From Solirubrobacter sp963724195 (lineage in GTDB: Bacteria > Actinomycetota > Thermoleophilia > Solirubrobacterales > Solirubrobacteraceae): a stretch of 64,000 nt of DNA. Position 1 is the first letter of the stretch, and every line of letters starts with the position of its first letter. Where the stretch lies: the NCBI GenBank assembly GCA_963724195.1, contig CAVRTQ010000002.1, positions 62,001 to 126,000 of the forward strand. The letters run 5' to 3'. The notes under the pieces were generated by a model. That model was not told the DNA's origin, ran no database searches, and saw nothing but the letters and a program-made list of their open reading frames with translations. The position numbers and the translations under genes are program-made. Below are positions 36,608 to 45,395 of the stretch, one piece after another.

Positions 36608-38005
36608 GTGAGGTTCGTCGGGCTGTGGATACTGCTGGTCGCCGTCTACGCGGCGACCCTCGGCATTCCGGCGCAGCCGGGGATGGACTACGCGGGCAAT
36701 GAGCCGCACCACCTGCTGGCCGCGGAGTCGCTCGTGTCCGACCGGGACGTCGATCTCTCCGACGAGTACCGGGAGCGTGCGTACGCGAGTTGGTACCCGG
36801 GCGAGCTCAAGACCGACGGGCGGATCGTGGAGCGGCGGCTGGTCGAACCGCACGGCGTCGGCTTCGCGTTGCTGATCGCGCCGTCGTACGCGCTCGGCGG
36901 CGCCCGCGCCGTGCAGTGGCAGATGCTCGCGATGCTCGCCCTGGCGTTCGTGCTGGCCGCGGCGCTGGCGCGGCGGATGGTCCCGGAGCCGTGGGCGACG
37001 GTCGGCGTGGGGCTGGTCGGGCTCTCGCCACCCGCGGTCGCCGCCTCCACCACGATCACGCCCGGGACCGCGGCCGCAGTGCTGCTCGCCGGCGCCGCGC
37101 TGTGCGCGCTGGCGATCCGCGAACGGCCGCGGCGGAGGTACGTGGTCGTGGGCGCGCTGTTGCTGGCCGGGCTGCCGTGGCTGGGCTGGTCGTTCGTGGC
37201 CGCGGGCGTGGTCGTCGCCTGGGCGCTGGTGGTCTGGACCCTGCGTCAGCGGCGGCGCTTCGCGGCGTTGGTGGCCGCCGAGCTGCTGGCCGGCTCGCTG
37301 GTCTTCTACGCCACCGTCAACGACCGCTTCTACGGGGGCATCACTCCCCGCTCCGCCGGAACCGCCGTGCTGCCGGACCCGCCGTTCGGCTACGTCGAGC
37401 GGCTGCCGCGGCTCGTCGGCCTGTGGCTGGACCGGGAGGTCGGCCTGCTGCGCTGGGCGCCGCTGATCGGGCTCGCGTTCTTCGCCGCGTGGCTGCTCTA
37501 CCGCTCCCGCCGCGACCAGCTCGCGCGCGTGGCCCCGGCGCGACGGGAGGCCGAGGCCACCGCCGGCCTGCTGCTCGCGATGATCGGCGCGCACCTGGTG
37601 ATCGTCGCGCTGGTCACGGCAGGGCCGTTGCGCGGGGCGGCCTTCCCGGGCGTCTCGTTGGTCGCCGTGCTGCCGGCGTTGGCCGCCTTGTGCGCGTGGG
37701 GGCTGCGCCATGTCCCGCGCGTGGTCGGCGCTGTGCTGGCGGTGGTGACGCTCGGGGGGACGGCGTGGCTGCTCTGGCTGGATCGTTCTGTCGAGGTCCG
37801 CGGGTGGCTGGCGGTGGATTCGGACGCGCCCTGGGGTCCGCTGGTGGTCGTGTTCCCCGACTTCACCCGGATGTACTGGTGGCCCGTGGTGGTGTGCGTG
37901 TTGATCGCCGTGGGCGTGGTGGTGTTGGTGTGGCGGGAACGGCGCGCGGCGGGTGAGTGGCGGCGCGCGGCGGCGGCGGCGCGGACTTCCAAGGCGCTGC
38001 ACTAG
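36608..38005 (+). CDS. Multi-pass membrane protein, GT-C-like
   Basis: A 465-residue protein with about ten membrane helices. After the first helix comes an extracytoplasmic loop with MDYAGNEPHHLLAAESLVSD, DVDLSDEYRERAY and VERRLVEPHGVGFALLIAPS. Such an early acidic loop is typical of GT-C/ArnT-like glycosyltransferases and related membrane proteins, but no catalytic motif is certain. A Trp/Tyr/Phe-rich loop (DRFYGGITPRSAGTAVLP) lies mid-protein. GTG start. Function unknown; a polyprenyl-linked sugar transferase is one possibility. Confidence 0.72.
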   Translation: MRFVGLWILLVAVYAATLGIPAQPGMDYAGNEPHHLLAAESLVSDRDVDLSDEYRERAYASWYPGELKTDGRIVERRLVEPHGVGFALLIAPSYALGGARAVQWQMLAMLALAFVLAAALARRMVPEPWATVGVGLVGLSPPAVAASTTITPGTAAAVLLAGAALCALAIRERPRRRYVVVGALLLAGLPWLGWSFVAAGVVVAWALVVWTLRQRRRFAALVAAELLAGSLVFYATVNDRFYGGITPRSAGTAVLPDPPFGYVERLPRLVGLWLDREVGLLRWAPLIGLAFFAAWLLYRSRRDQLARVAPARREAEATAGLLLAMIGAHLVIVALVTAGPLRGAAFPGVSLVAVLPALAALCAWGLRHVPRVVGAVLAVVTLGGTAWLLWLDRSVEVRGWLAVDSDAPWGPLVVVFPDFTRMYWWPVVVCVLIAVGVVVLVWRERRAAGEWRRAAAAARTSKALH

Positions 38006-38043
38006 GGACAAGGTCAACTGCGAGCACACCCGCTGTCCGCCGC

Positions 38044-38104
38044 GTCAAGAAACCCGTGCCCCGGCGGCCGCGGAGTGCGCCGCGTTCGTCACGGGTTTCT
38101 TGAC
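38044..38104. repeat. Perfect 15-bp inverted repeat
   Basis: GTCAAGAAACCCGTG (38044-38058) and CACGGGTTTCTTGAC (38090-38104) with a 31-nt, GC-rich loop that can itself fold. Pairing extends outward with one mismatch. It lies about 40 bp after the membrane-protein stop. Confidence 0.75.
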
Positions 38105-38123
38105 CCGTCGGGGCGGGCGTGCT

Positions 38124-38173
38124 GTTTGCGGGTGAGGCGGGTGCCCCGCACTGCGCAAACGCTCGCGTTTGCG
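38124..38173. repeat. Alternative hairpins sharing one arm
   Basis: CGCAAACG (38154-38161) pairs with CGTTTGCG (38166-38173) over a 4-nt loop. The same CGCAAAC can instead pair with GTTTGCG at 38124-38130. Mutually exclusive stems of this kind are seen in attenuators and riboswitches, but could be chance in repeat-rich DNA. Confidence 0.5.
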
Positions 38174-38204
38174 TCTTCGTCACGCCGAGGGACGGTCCAC
38201 GCCA

Positions 38205-38256
38205 CGCGAGCGTTCACGAACGTTGCCGACACAGCGGAACTAAGCGAACGCTCGCG
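38205..38256. repeat. Perfect 11-bp inverted repeat
   Basis: CGCGAGCGTTC (38205-38215) and GAACGCTCGCG (38246-38256) with a 30-nt loop. The right arm repeats the sequence AACGCTCGCGT found at 38158-38168, so one sequence occurs three times within 100 bp in alternating orientation. Confidence 0.65.
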
Positions 38257-38413
38257 TGCCCGGGTGGCGCGTTGCCGCTCACGCGACGGGGTGAGTGGTC
38301 AATTGCGTCGTAGAGCGACCTGCGTCGACCACGCCCGCGGAACGCCACCGCCCGCGCCCGGGCGCACCCGGTGCAACCGGCTCACCCGCACAAGAGCGCG
38401 CCGGCCGCCGCGG

Positions 38414-38449
38414 GTCAAGCGACTCGCCGCGAAGCGCGAGTTGCTTGAC
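38414..38449. repeat. 14-bp inverted repeat, one mismatch
   Basis: GTCAAGCGACTCGC (38414-38427) and GCGAGTTGCTTGAC (38436-38449), loop 8 nt, about 50 bp before the decarboxylase start. It begins and ends with the same GTCAAG/CTTGAC found in the 38044 repeat. Confidence 0.65.
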
Positions 38450-38497
38450 GCGCGGCCCGACGGTGTGCTCGCCGTAACCGCGTCAAACTCAGCGGCG

Positions 38498-39871
38498 ATG
38501 TTCGTCTCCGCCGACCCCGCCACGCACGACGACCTGCGCGCAGCCGTGAACGCCACGACCGAGGCGATCATCAAGGCGCTGGCGACTCCCGGGCCGCGCT
38601 CGCCGATCACGCCCGCCGAGCTCGCCAACGCGGTCGCGCAGCTCGACCCGCTCCCCGAGGACGGCGCGCCACTCACGCAGGTCCTCGAAGACCTCGCCCC
38701 CGTCCTCGAGGGTGGGATTCGGCTCGGGGACCCGAACTGCGTCGCGCATCTGCATCCCGCGCCGCTGATCGAGGCGGCGGCCGCGGAGCTCGCGGTCGGG
38801 GTGACGAACCAGTCGATGGACGCGTTCGACGCGTCGCCGGCGGCGACGTTCGTGGAGGACGCGCTCGTCACGCGGCTCGCGGAGCTGCACGGGCTCCCGG
38901 GCGGGTCGGGTGTGATGACGATGGGCGGGACGGCATCGAACCTGCTCGGGTTGTTGCTCGCGCGCGACCGGGCGGGGCAGAACGTCAGGCGCGACGGGCT
39001 GCCGCAGAACCGCTGGCGGATCGCGGCGTCGGCGACTTCGCACGACAGCATCCGCCGCTCGGCGGCGCTGCTCGGGCTCGGGACCGAAGCGGTGATCGCG
39101 GTCCCCACCACGCCCGAGGGGACGATGTCGGTCGCCGCGCTGCGGGAGCTCACGCACGACGAGGACGTGATCGCGATCGTCGGGACGGCGGGAACGACGG
39201 ACCTCGGCGCGATCGACCCGCTCGACGCGATCGCCGACCGGGCGAAGGAGCTCGGCGCGTGGTTTCACGTCGACGCGGCGGTCGGCTCCGGGCTCACGCT
39301 CTCGGACACGCACCGCCGCCGGCTCGACGGCATCGAGCGGGCGAACTCGATCACGGCGGACCTGCACAAGCTGTGGTGGATGCCGTTCGGTGCCAGCGCG
39401 CTGCTGGTCCCGGATGTGGCGGAGCTGCGCGCCGTGCACCACGCGAGCGTCTATCTCAATCGGGCGGAGGACGAGGCCGAGGGGCAGCTGAACCTGGTCG
39501 GGCGCTCGCTCGACACGAGCCGTCGCTTCGACGCCTTCAAGGTGCTCGTGGCGCTGCGCACGCGCGGCCGTAAGCAGCTCGGGGCGATGGTCGACACGGT
39601 GCTCGAGCTCACGCAGTACGCCGGGGAGGCGATCCAGGCCCGGCCGGAGCTGGAGCTGGTGGCGCCGCCGCACACGGTGATGGTCGCGTTCCGCCGCGTC
39701 GGCGACGATGCGCGCAACGTCGAGATCCACCGCTCCCTGTTCGCGAGCGGCGAGGCGGTGATCGGCCGCACCACCGTCGACGGGCGCGTCGCGCTCAAGC
39801 TCACGCTGCTGAACCCGAACACGACACGCGCACAGATCGACGCGCTGCTGGACCTGATCAGCGCAGCGTGA
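38498..39871 (+). CDS. PLP-dependent group II amino-acid decarboxylase
   Basis: Cytosolic decarboxylase-fold enzyme, 457 residues. Features: HPAPLIEAAAAELAVGVTNQ, the glycine-rich GVMTMGGTASNLLGLLLARD, cofactor-binding Asp in WFHVDAAVGSG, and the Schiff-base Lys in ITADLHKLWWMPFG. Relatives act on glutamate, aromatic amino acids or 2,4-diaminobutyrate; the substrate is not clear. The ATG at 38498 is where similarity begins; the frame is open further upstream through the repeat region. The 3' end overlaps the convergent beta-propeller gene by 14 bp. Confidence 0.87.
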   Translation: MFVSADPATHDDLRAAVNATTEAIIKALATPGPRSPITPAELANAVAQLDPLPEDGAPLTQVLEDLAPVLEGGIRLGDPNCVAHLHPAPLIEAAAAELAVGVTNQSMDAFDASPAATFVEDALVTRLAELHGLPGGSGVMTMGGTASNLLGLLLARDRAGQNVRRDGLPQNRWRIAASATSHDSIRRSAALLGLGTEAVIAVPTTPEGTMSVAALRELTHDEDVIAIVGTAGTTDLGAIDPLDAIADRAKELGAWFHVDAAVGSGLTLSDTHRRRLDGIERANSITADLHKLWWMPFGASALLVPDVAELRAVHHASVYLNRAEDEAEGQLNLVGRSLDTSRRFDAFKVLVALRTRGRKQLGAMVDTVLELTQYAGEAIQARPELELVAPPHTVMVAFRRVGDDARNVEIHRSLFASGEAVIGRTTVDGRVALKLTLLNPNTTRAQIDALLDLISAA

Positions 39872-41306
39872 GCTTGACGGCGCGCTCGCGGCCGTCCGCG
39901 CCCACGGCCGCGCCGCTCACCCGCGCCCACGCGACCTTGCGCCGCGGCGGGAGCTTGCCGCGCTGGAGCACGAGCTTGACCTGACCGCCCGCGGACGCGC
40001 GGGCCCGGACGAGCCGCCCGTTGACGATCCTGCCGCTGGTGAGCTTCACGCGCACCCGCAGCCTGACGACGCACTCGCGATCACAGGTCCCGCGGACCGT
40101 CACACGGCCGCGCTTGTCCAGCTTCAGCACTCCCGCGGCGAGCGTGAGCTTCGGCGCTCCGGGCTTCACCCGCGGCGGGATGACGTTGAGGTCCACGCGC
40201 ACCACCTCGCTCGTACGCCCCTCGGCGCCCAGGGCGCGGTAGGTGAACGAATCGGGGCCCACGTAGCCGGCGGCGGACTGGTAGGAGAGGAAGGGCCCGG
40301 TGGTGACCGTGCCGTGCGCGGGCGGCGTGACCAGCTCGAAGCTGACCGCACCCGGGCAGCGCTGCGGGACCCGCGTCAGGCGAGCCTGCGTCAGGGTGAT
40401 CACCGACATCGGCGAGTGGCACGAGAGCAGCCGCAGCGGCGGCAGCGGCGTCACCGATCGGCAGCTGACCGTCACACCCGCGACACACGGCTGCCAGTCC
40501 GGCTGTGCCGGGACGAACCCACCCATGCGGATCGCGGAGTGCGACCCGTTCGCGTCCCACGCGAGCTCCCGCACACCCTCCGTGGTCCGCGTGTACACGA
40601 CCGTCGAGCCGGACGGGGAGAACTCGGGGTCCGAGGGCGCTCCGGGGAGCCCGACCGGGCCCTCGTCCTCTTCCCGCACCTCCCACAGCGTCACGTGCTC
40701 GCCGCGCTGGCGCGGGTAGACGAGGCTGCTGCCGTCCGGGGCCCAGGCCACGCCGCCGCGCACGCCGTCGTCGAACGGCTCGCGCTCGCTGCCGTCTGCG
40801 CCGACGATGTCCAGGCGATCGCCGAGCCAGAGCGCGAACCACGCGCCGTCCGGCGACCAAGCGACGTCGCGCACGCCGGTGGCATCGATCGGCAGCGTCT
40901 GCTCGCCGCTGCCGTCCGGCGCGCGGGTGAGCAGCGCGCCGCCGCGCAGGAACGCGATCCGCGTGCCGTCCGCGGACCACGACGGCGACGTGCCTTCCGG
41001 CGCGACGTCGCTCACGCTCCCGCTCGCGAGGTCGTACAGCCGCAGCCGGGCGCCCTCGACGAACACGATCCGGTTGCCGTCCGGCGACCACTGCGGCGCG
41101 TCCAGCGCCACGCCGGCGGGCGCCGTGTGCAGGGTGCGCAGGCCGACATCGCCCCCGGCCGACGGCGGGTTGAGCGTGACGAGCGTCTGGCCGGCGGGCT
41201 GCTGATCGATCAGCACCCACTGGCCGTCCGTGGCCGCCGCGGCCGCCGCACTCGGCACGGCCGCGAGCATCGCAGCGACGAGCGCTGCACAAGAGATCCG
41301 TCTCAT
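39858..41306 (-). CDS. Secreted beta-propeller protein (TolB/PD40-like) with Ig-like domain
   Basis: A 482-residue exported protein. Signal peptide about residues 1-25 (ALVAAMLAAVPSAAAAAA). Several PD40 blades follow, with repeated WSPDGNRIVF, WSADGTRIAFL, WSPDGAWFAL and WAPDGSSLVY. After a cysteine-bearing linker comes an Ig/cadherin-like domain (YVGPDSFTYRALGAEGRTSE) and a basic beta-rich C-terminal domain. Possibly a cell-surface or periplasmic binding protein; ligand unknown. A damaged paralogue lies just upstream at 41.3-42.9 kb. Confidence 0.82.
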   Translation of the reverse strand: MRRISCAALVAAMLAAVPSAAAAAATDGQWVLIDQQPAGQTLVTLNPPSAGGDVGLRTLHTAPAGVALDAPQWSPDGNRIVFVEGARLRLYDLASGSVSDVAPEGTSPSWSADGTRIAFLRGGALLTRAPDGSGEQTLPIDATGVRDVAWSPDGAWFALWLGDRLDIVGADGSEREPFDDGVRGGVAWAPDGSSLVYPRQRGEHVTLWEVREEDEGPVGLPGAPSDPEFSPSGSTVVYTRTTEGVRELAWDANGSHSAIRMGGFVPAQPDWQPCVAGVTVSCRSVTPLPPLRLLSCHSPMSVITLTQARLTRVPQRCPGAVSFELVTPPAHGTVTTGPFLSYQSAAGYVGPDSFTYRALGAEGRTSEVVRVDLNVIPPRVKPGAPKLTLAAGVLKLDKRGRVTVRGTCDRECVVRLRVRVKLTSGRIVNGRLVRARASAGGQVKLVLQRGKLPPRRKVAWARVSGAAVGADGRERAVKLTLR

Positions 41307-41345
41307 TGAGCGCAGACTAAATGCATCCGCGCCCGGAGCGCAAGA

Positions 41346-42857
41346 TCAGCGGCGGACGGCGACCGCGAGCTTGACGGGCCGGGAGGCGCCGGTCTCCCCG
41401 CGCACGGTGCCGGTGATGAACACCGTCTTGAGCCTGCCCTTCGGCTTGGTCGGGAGCTTGAGCCGCAGCGCGAGCACGCGGCCCGGCTCCAGCGCGCGCT
41501 TGAGCGCCTTGCCCTTGAAGGGCTTCTTCTTCTTGCCCCGCAGCGTGGCTTCGAGGCGCACGGTGAACGAGCACGCTTGATCGCACGCCAGCCGGACGAG
41601 CGTCGTGCGTTTGCGGTCCAGCGTCGGCTTGACGCGCGCGCTCAGGAACGGCGCCGCGACCGTGGCCGACGGGCGGTTCGGGGGCGGCGCCGGACCGCCG
41701 GCGACCGGCCGCGGGACGACGAAGACCGTGACGCGCACGAGGTCGGAGACGGCGCTGCCGTTGCTCATCCGGTAGGTGACCGAGTCCTGCCCCACGAACC
41801 CGGGCCGCGGGGTGTAGACCCAGTCGCTGACGCTGCCGTGGTCGCCGCCGGAGACCAGCTCGAGCGTGCAGCGGCAGCCCGGCCGGATCGGTGCACGGCG
41901 GGGCGGGCAGCTCGACGGGCTGGTCGGTTAGCGTCGTCACCTGCGCGGTCGTCGCGCTGCAGGTCGGCGCCGAGCACGGACCGGCAGCCGACGGTCGTCT
42001 GCCGTCGGTGCAGGGCTGCCAGTCGACGGCGGTGGCGCCGGTGATGCCGGGGACGACGGTGGGCGTGCCGTCCTTGTCGCGCGGGCACCGTCATGACCGT
42101 GGCCGCCGCGGAGGAACGCGAGCTGCACGTACCGTCCGGCGCCCAGCGCGGCGACCGGCCGCCGGCAAGATCGGTGATCTTGCGGTTCTCGGCGTGTCCC
42201 GTCGAACGTGATGATCGCGAGCCCGGCTGCCGTCGACGCTGCCCGGTGTCGACGTAGGCGAGCTGCGCTGCCGTCCGGCGCGACCAGGCCGGGCGTGTCC
42301 GGTCGCGCCGCTGACGAGCTCGAGGTCGCGAGCCGGAGCGAACAGCAGCGGTTGCCGAGCCGGTAGGCGTAGCAGGTCGAATGTCGGACGCGAGCGCGAG
42401 CGCGGACGTCGGCGAGGTCCAGGTCCCCGAGTGCCGACACGCCGTCGAGGGAGACCCGCCCGCGCGTCTGCGACATGACGGTGCCGAGGATCGGGTCCGC
42501 GCTGATGCGCCGGAAGCCGATCCGTCGCCGTCCGCGACCACGCCGGGTCCACGTCGCGGTCGCCCGCCCCGGGCGTCGTCAAGGACGTCGCCGACCGAGT
42601 GGTGAGGTCCAGGACGTTGATCTTGCCTGGTAGGAGAACGCGAGTTTGTTGCCGTCCGGGGACCAGGCCGGTCCCGTGATCGGATCACCGCTGGGCGGCG
42701 TGTAGAGCGGGCGCAGGCCCGTGCCGTCAGGGTTGACCGCCACGATCCGGTCCCGCAGGACCACGGCGAGCTGTCCGTTGGTGGGCTGCGCGAGCGCAGG
42801 GGCGGGCAGCGCCATGACCAACACGGCACAGACGAGCGAGGCAACCGCCCTCCACAT
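41346..42857 (-). pseudogene. Paralogous secreted beta-propeller protein, many frame breaks
   Basis: The ends are readable: a signal peptide (VASLVCAVLVMALPAPALAQ), one blade (GPAWSPDGNKLAFSYQ), and the C-terminal Ig-like piece (VGQDSVTYRMSNGSAVSDLV) with a basic tail rich in Lys and Arg. Between about 41,880 and 42,620 the frame changes many times, more than anywhere else in the window. It is a paralogue of the intact gene 39858-41306. Either true decay or a badly read stretch. Confidence 0.7.
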
Positions 42858-42908
42858 GCCCTGACTCTAGGCACCGCGGAGCCCTCTGAACGACGAACTG
42901 GACGAATG

Positions 42909-43874
42909 TCAAGCTTCGCGGGCGGCGGCGCTGGGGTCGATGGCGCCGCGGGCGAGGATCGCGTTGGCGGCGCTGGCCGGGTCCAGCCGGCGGGCGACGA
43001 CCGCGTCGAGCAGCTCCTGCACCTCGGTGTCCTCGCGCAGCGAGGCCTCCAGGGCCTGGCGCAGACGCACGGTCGCGATCCCCAGCACCTCGGCCATCAG
43101 GTTGCGGCGGCGGCGCTCGGACAGCGTGCCCTCGGCCTCGACGTGCGCCCGATGCTCGCGCAGCTTCTCGGCCAGCTCGCGGACGCCCTCGCCGCGTGAG
43201 GCCTCGGTCTTGAGGATCGGGACCCGCCAGCCCTCCTGCGGCGCCAGGGCGAGCACGCCGCGGATCTCGCGCACCATCGTGTCGGCCAGCGGGTGGTCGG
43301 ACTTGTTGACCACGATGATGTCCGGGATCTCCATCACGCCCGCCTTCAGCGCCTGGATCGAGTCGCCGGAGCCGGGGATGAGGACGAGCACGACCGAGTC
43401 CGCGTGGTCGATCACGTCGACCTCGGCCTGGCCGACGCCGACGGTCTCCAGGAACACGTCGTCCTTGCCCGCGGCGTCCATCAGCAGCGCCGCCTGCAGC
43501 GACGCCTCGGCCAGGCCGCCGAGCGCGCCGCGGGTGGCCATCGAGCGGATGAACACGCCCGGGTCCAGGAAGTGCTCGGTGAGCCGGATCCGGTCGCCGA
43601 GCAGCGCGCCGCCGCGGAACGGCGAGGACGGGTCGATCGAGAGCACCGCGACGTCGCGGTCGAGCTCCCGCTGGACGCGGATCAGCGCGCCGATCAGCGT
43701 CGACTTGCCCGCGCCGGGCGGGCCGGTGAACCCGACCACCGCCGCCTTGCCGGTGTGCGGGTAGACGGCCTTGACGAGCTCCCAGCCCGCGGGGTCGTCG
43801 TCCTCGACGAGCGAGATGCCGCGCGCGAGGGCCCGTTTGTCACCGTTGAGGAGCCGCTCGGCGAGATCCGACAT
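42909..43874 (-). CDS. meaB: MeaB-family GTPase, chaperone of methylmalonyl-CoA mutase
   Basis: G3E-type P-loop GTPase, 321 residues, that loads and protects B12-dependent mutases. Walker A is GFTGPPGAGKST; switch regions include SIDPSSPFRGGALLGDRIRL and FLETVGVGQAEVDV; the base-specificity motif is NKSD. The C-terminal dimerisation arm is present. It fits with the stand-alone B12-binding protein at 24.8 kb, though the mutase itself is not in the window. Confidence 0.95.
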   Translation of the reverse strand: MSDLAERLLNGDKRALARGISLVEDDDPAGWELVKAVYPHTGKAAVVGFTGPPGAGKSTLIGALIRVQRELDRDVAVLSIDPSSPFRGGALLGDRIRLTEHFLDPGVFIRSMATRGALGGLAEASLQAALLMDAAGKDDVFLETVGVGQAEVDVIDHADSVVLVLIPGSGDSIQALKAGVMEIPDIIVVNKSDHPLADTMVREIRGVLALAPQEGWRVPILKTEASRGEGVRELAEKLREHRAHVEAEGTLSERRRRNLMAEVLGIATVRLRQALEASLREDTEVQELLDAVVARRLDPASAANAILARGAIDPSAAAREA

Positions 43875-43951
43875 CGAGCGCGGAGCTTACGGGTGCCGCC
43901 CGCCGGACGCTCCGACACGTTCTCCGGCGGGCGGGCGAGTCTCGAGCGTCC

Positions 43952-44551
43952 ATGGTCTCGCTGCTGCGCTTCATGGCGCGCAACCGCATGCTCAATCTCA
44001 AGTACGCCCGGTTGATCGTGCGCTGGGCGTGGCTGAAGCTGCGCTGGGGCAAGCGCCTGCAGACGGACGGGCTGTGCTTCGTGGGCCCGAACGTCACGCT
44101 CGAGATCGGCAAGGACGCGGTGCTGCGCCTCGGTCGCTGGTCGTGGATCGGCCACGGGACGAAGATCCGCGTGCACGAGGGCGAGTGCGAGCTCGGCGCG
44201 AAGTCGGTGATGGGCCAGGAGTGCACGATCTCCTCGTTCCAGCACGTCTCGATCGGCCGCGAGTGCATCATCGCCGACCGCGTGATGCTGATCGACTTCG
44301 ACCACGGCGTGACCGAGGTCGAGCGCCCGATCCGCGCGCAGGGCATCTACAAGCGCGACGTGCGCGTGGGCAGCAACTGCTGGATCGGGTACGGCGCGTG
44401 CATCCTGCGCGGCGTGACGATCGGCGACAACTGCGTGATCGGCTCCAACACGGTCGTGACCAAGGACATCAAGGCCAACGCGGTCGTCGCGGGCGCGCCG
44501 GCGAAGGTGCTGCGGATGCGGGAGACGCCGGAGACGCTGCGGTGGCCGTGA
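43952..44551 (+). CDS. Left-handed beta-helix (hexapeptide) acyltransferase
   Basis: A 199-residue LbH-fold protein of the maltose/galactoside O-acetyltransferase-like group. Hexapeptide repeats are visible (VTLEIGKDAVLRLG, IGRECIIADRVM, ILRGVTIGDNCVIGSNTVVT) with the usual end VVAGAPAKVLRM. The conserved His in the loop IDFDHGVTEVER is the likely catalytic base. Probably acetylates a sugar of a surface polysaccharide; the N-terminal Arg/Lys-rich helix suggests membrane association. Start at ATG 43952. Confidence 0.88.
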   Translation: MVSLLRFMARNRMLNLKYARLIVRWAWLKLRWGKRLQTDGLCFVGPNVTLEIGKDAVLRLGRWSWIGHGTKIRVHEGECELGAKSVMGQECTISSFQHVSIGRECIIADRVMLIDFDHGVTEVERPIRAQGIYKRDVRVGSNCWIGYGACILRGVTIGDNCVIGSNTVVTKDIKANAVVAGAPAKVLRMRETPETLRWP

Positions 44552-44784
44552 GCGACGCGCAGATCGAGCGCACGATCCTCGACCTGTTGCAGCAACGCGA
44601 CGAGGGCAAGACGATCTGCCCGTCCGAGGCGGCACGGGCGCTCGCCGACGACTTCCGGCCGTTGATGGACGACGTCCGCCGCGTCGCGGACGGGATGGAC
44701 GACGTCGAGATCACGCAGAAAGGCCGCGCCGTCGCCCTCGGCGACGTTCGCGGCCCGATCCGTCTGCGTCTGAAGACGCCCTAG
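44548..44784 (+). CDS. DUF3253 small winged-helix-like protein
   Basis: A 78-residue protein, IERTILDLLQQRDEGKTICP then SEAARAL and GMDDVEITQKGRAVAL, matching DUF3253, a small winged-helix-like domain. The GTG start overlaps the stop of the acyltransferase gene as GTGA, so they are co-translated. Its stop shares CTAG with the stop of the convergent Rpf-like gene. Role unknown. Confidence 0.8.
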   Translation: MSDAQIERTILDLLQQRDEGKTICPSEAARALADDFRPLMDDVRRVADGMDDVEITQKGRAVALGDVRGPIRLRLKTP

Positions 44785-45380
44785 GCGTCTTCGAGGTCCA
44801 GCTGCGCGGAGCAGGACGGCCAAGGAGCCGTGCCGCGCTGCTGGTAGAGCTTGTAGGCGAGCGCGTCCTGCGTGGCCTCGGGGGCCTCCGCGGGGCTGCC
44901 GGTGCCGCCCATCGCTTCCCACGTCGCGATCGAGAACTGGTACTTGCCGAAGTAGCGACCGTCGCGCGACTCGGCGGCGACGTTCCCGCCGGACTCGCAC
45001 TGGGCGAGCTGGTCGAGGATCGCCTTGGCGTCGGCCGGGATCGGCGCCGGAGCCGCGTCGAGGCCGCTGGTCTGCGGCCGGCCGATGAGGCCGAGCGAAC
45101 GCAGCGTGGCCGTGTCGGCCCTGCCGGTGACCTTCAGGCCGTTGCGGCGCTGGTAGGTCTTCACGGCGCGCTTGGTCTTCGGGCCGAAGACACCGTCGGC
45201 CTTGATGCCGAGCGCCTTCTGGATCTGCTTCGTCGTCGGCTTCTTCGCCGGCGCCGTCGTCGCCTGCTGCGCGGGCTGGGACTCCGCGCCGCCGGTCTGG
45301 GCCATGGCGGGCACGCTCAAGCAGAGCGAGGACGCCACGGCGAGCGCGGCAAGACGACGTAAATGAACTGCTGTGGGCAC
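44781..45380 (-). CDS. Resuscitation-promoting-factor-like secreted wall hydrolase with peptidoglycan-binding domain
   Basis: A 199-residue exported protein. Signal peptide 1-27 (LAALAVASSLCLSVPAMA), peptidoglycan_binding_1 domain about 50-98 (KQIQKALGIKADGVFGPKTK), short linker, then an Rpf/transglycosylase-like domain: catalytic Glu in LAQCESGGN, followed by YFGKYQFSIATWEAMGG and WPSC. Expected to cut the glycan strand of peptidoglycan during growth or exit from dormancy. GTG start with AAGGAG 9 bp upstream. Its leader carries a c-di-AMP riboswitch. Confidence 0.93.
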   Translation of the reverse strand: MPTAVHLRRLAALAVASSLCLSVPAMAQTGGAESQPAQQATTAPAKKPTTKQIQKALGIKADGVFGPKTKRAVKTYQRRNGLKVTGRADTATLRSLGLIGRPQTSGLDAAPAPIPADAKAILDQLAQCESGGNVAAESRDGRYFGKYQFSIATWEAMGGTGSPAEAPEATQDALAYKLYQQRGTAPWPSCSAQLDLEDA

Positions 45381-45395
45381 GCGTTGGAACTCCTT

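Larger units (their letters stand above)
38006..38497. other. Inverted-repeat-rich intergenic region
   Basis: About 490 bp without a convincing gene between the membrane protein and the PLP decarboxylase. It holds at least four separate inverted repeats (listed individually), a repeated unit AACGCTCGCGT (two direct copies, one inverted), and several GTCAA-led segments. Open frames through it have no family features. Could be a structured leader RNA of the decarboxylase gene, an operator array or a small repeat element. Confidence 0.6.

Noticed and set aside
36608..37990. Long minus-strand open frame rich in Arg, Gln and His
   Set aside because: Antisense to the membrane protein gene; no start signal, no family features, composition typical of a shadow frame.
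38075..38497. N-terminal extension of the PLP decarboxylase through the repeat region
   Set aside because: The frame is open but the sequence has no similarity to the family, is Arg/Thr-rich and is made of inverted repeats; similarity starts at 38498.
38006..38497. CRISPR array
   Set aside because: The repeats are inverted and irregular in spacing; there are no regularly spaced direct repeats with unique spacers and no cas genes.
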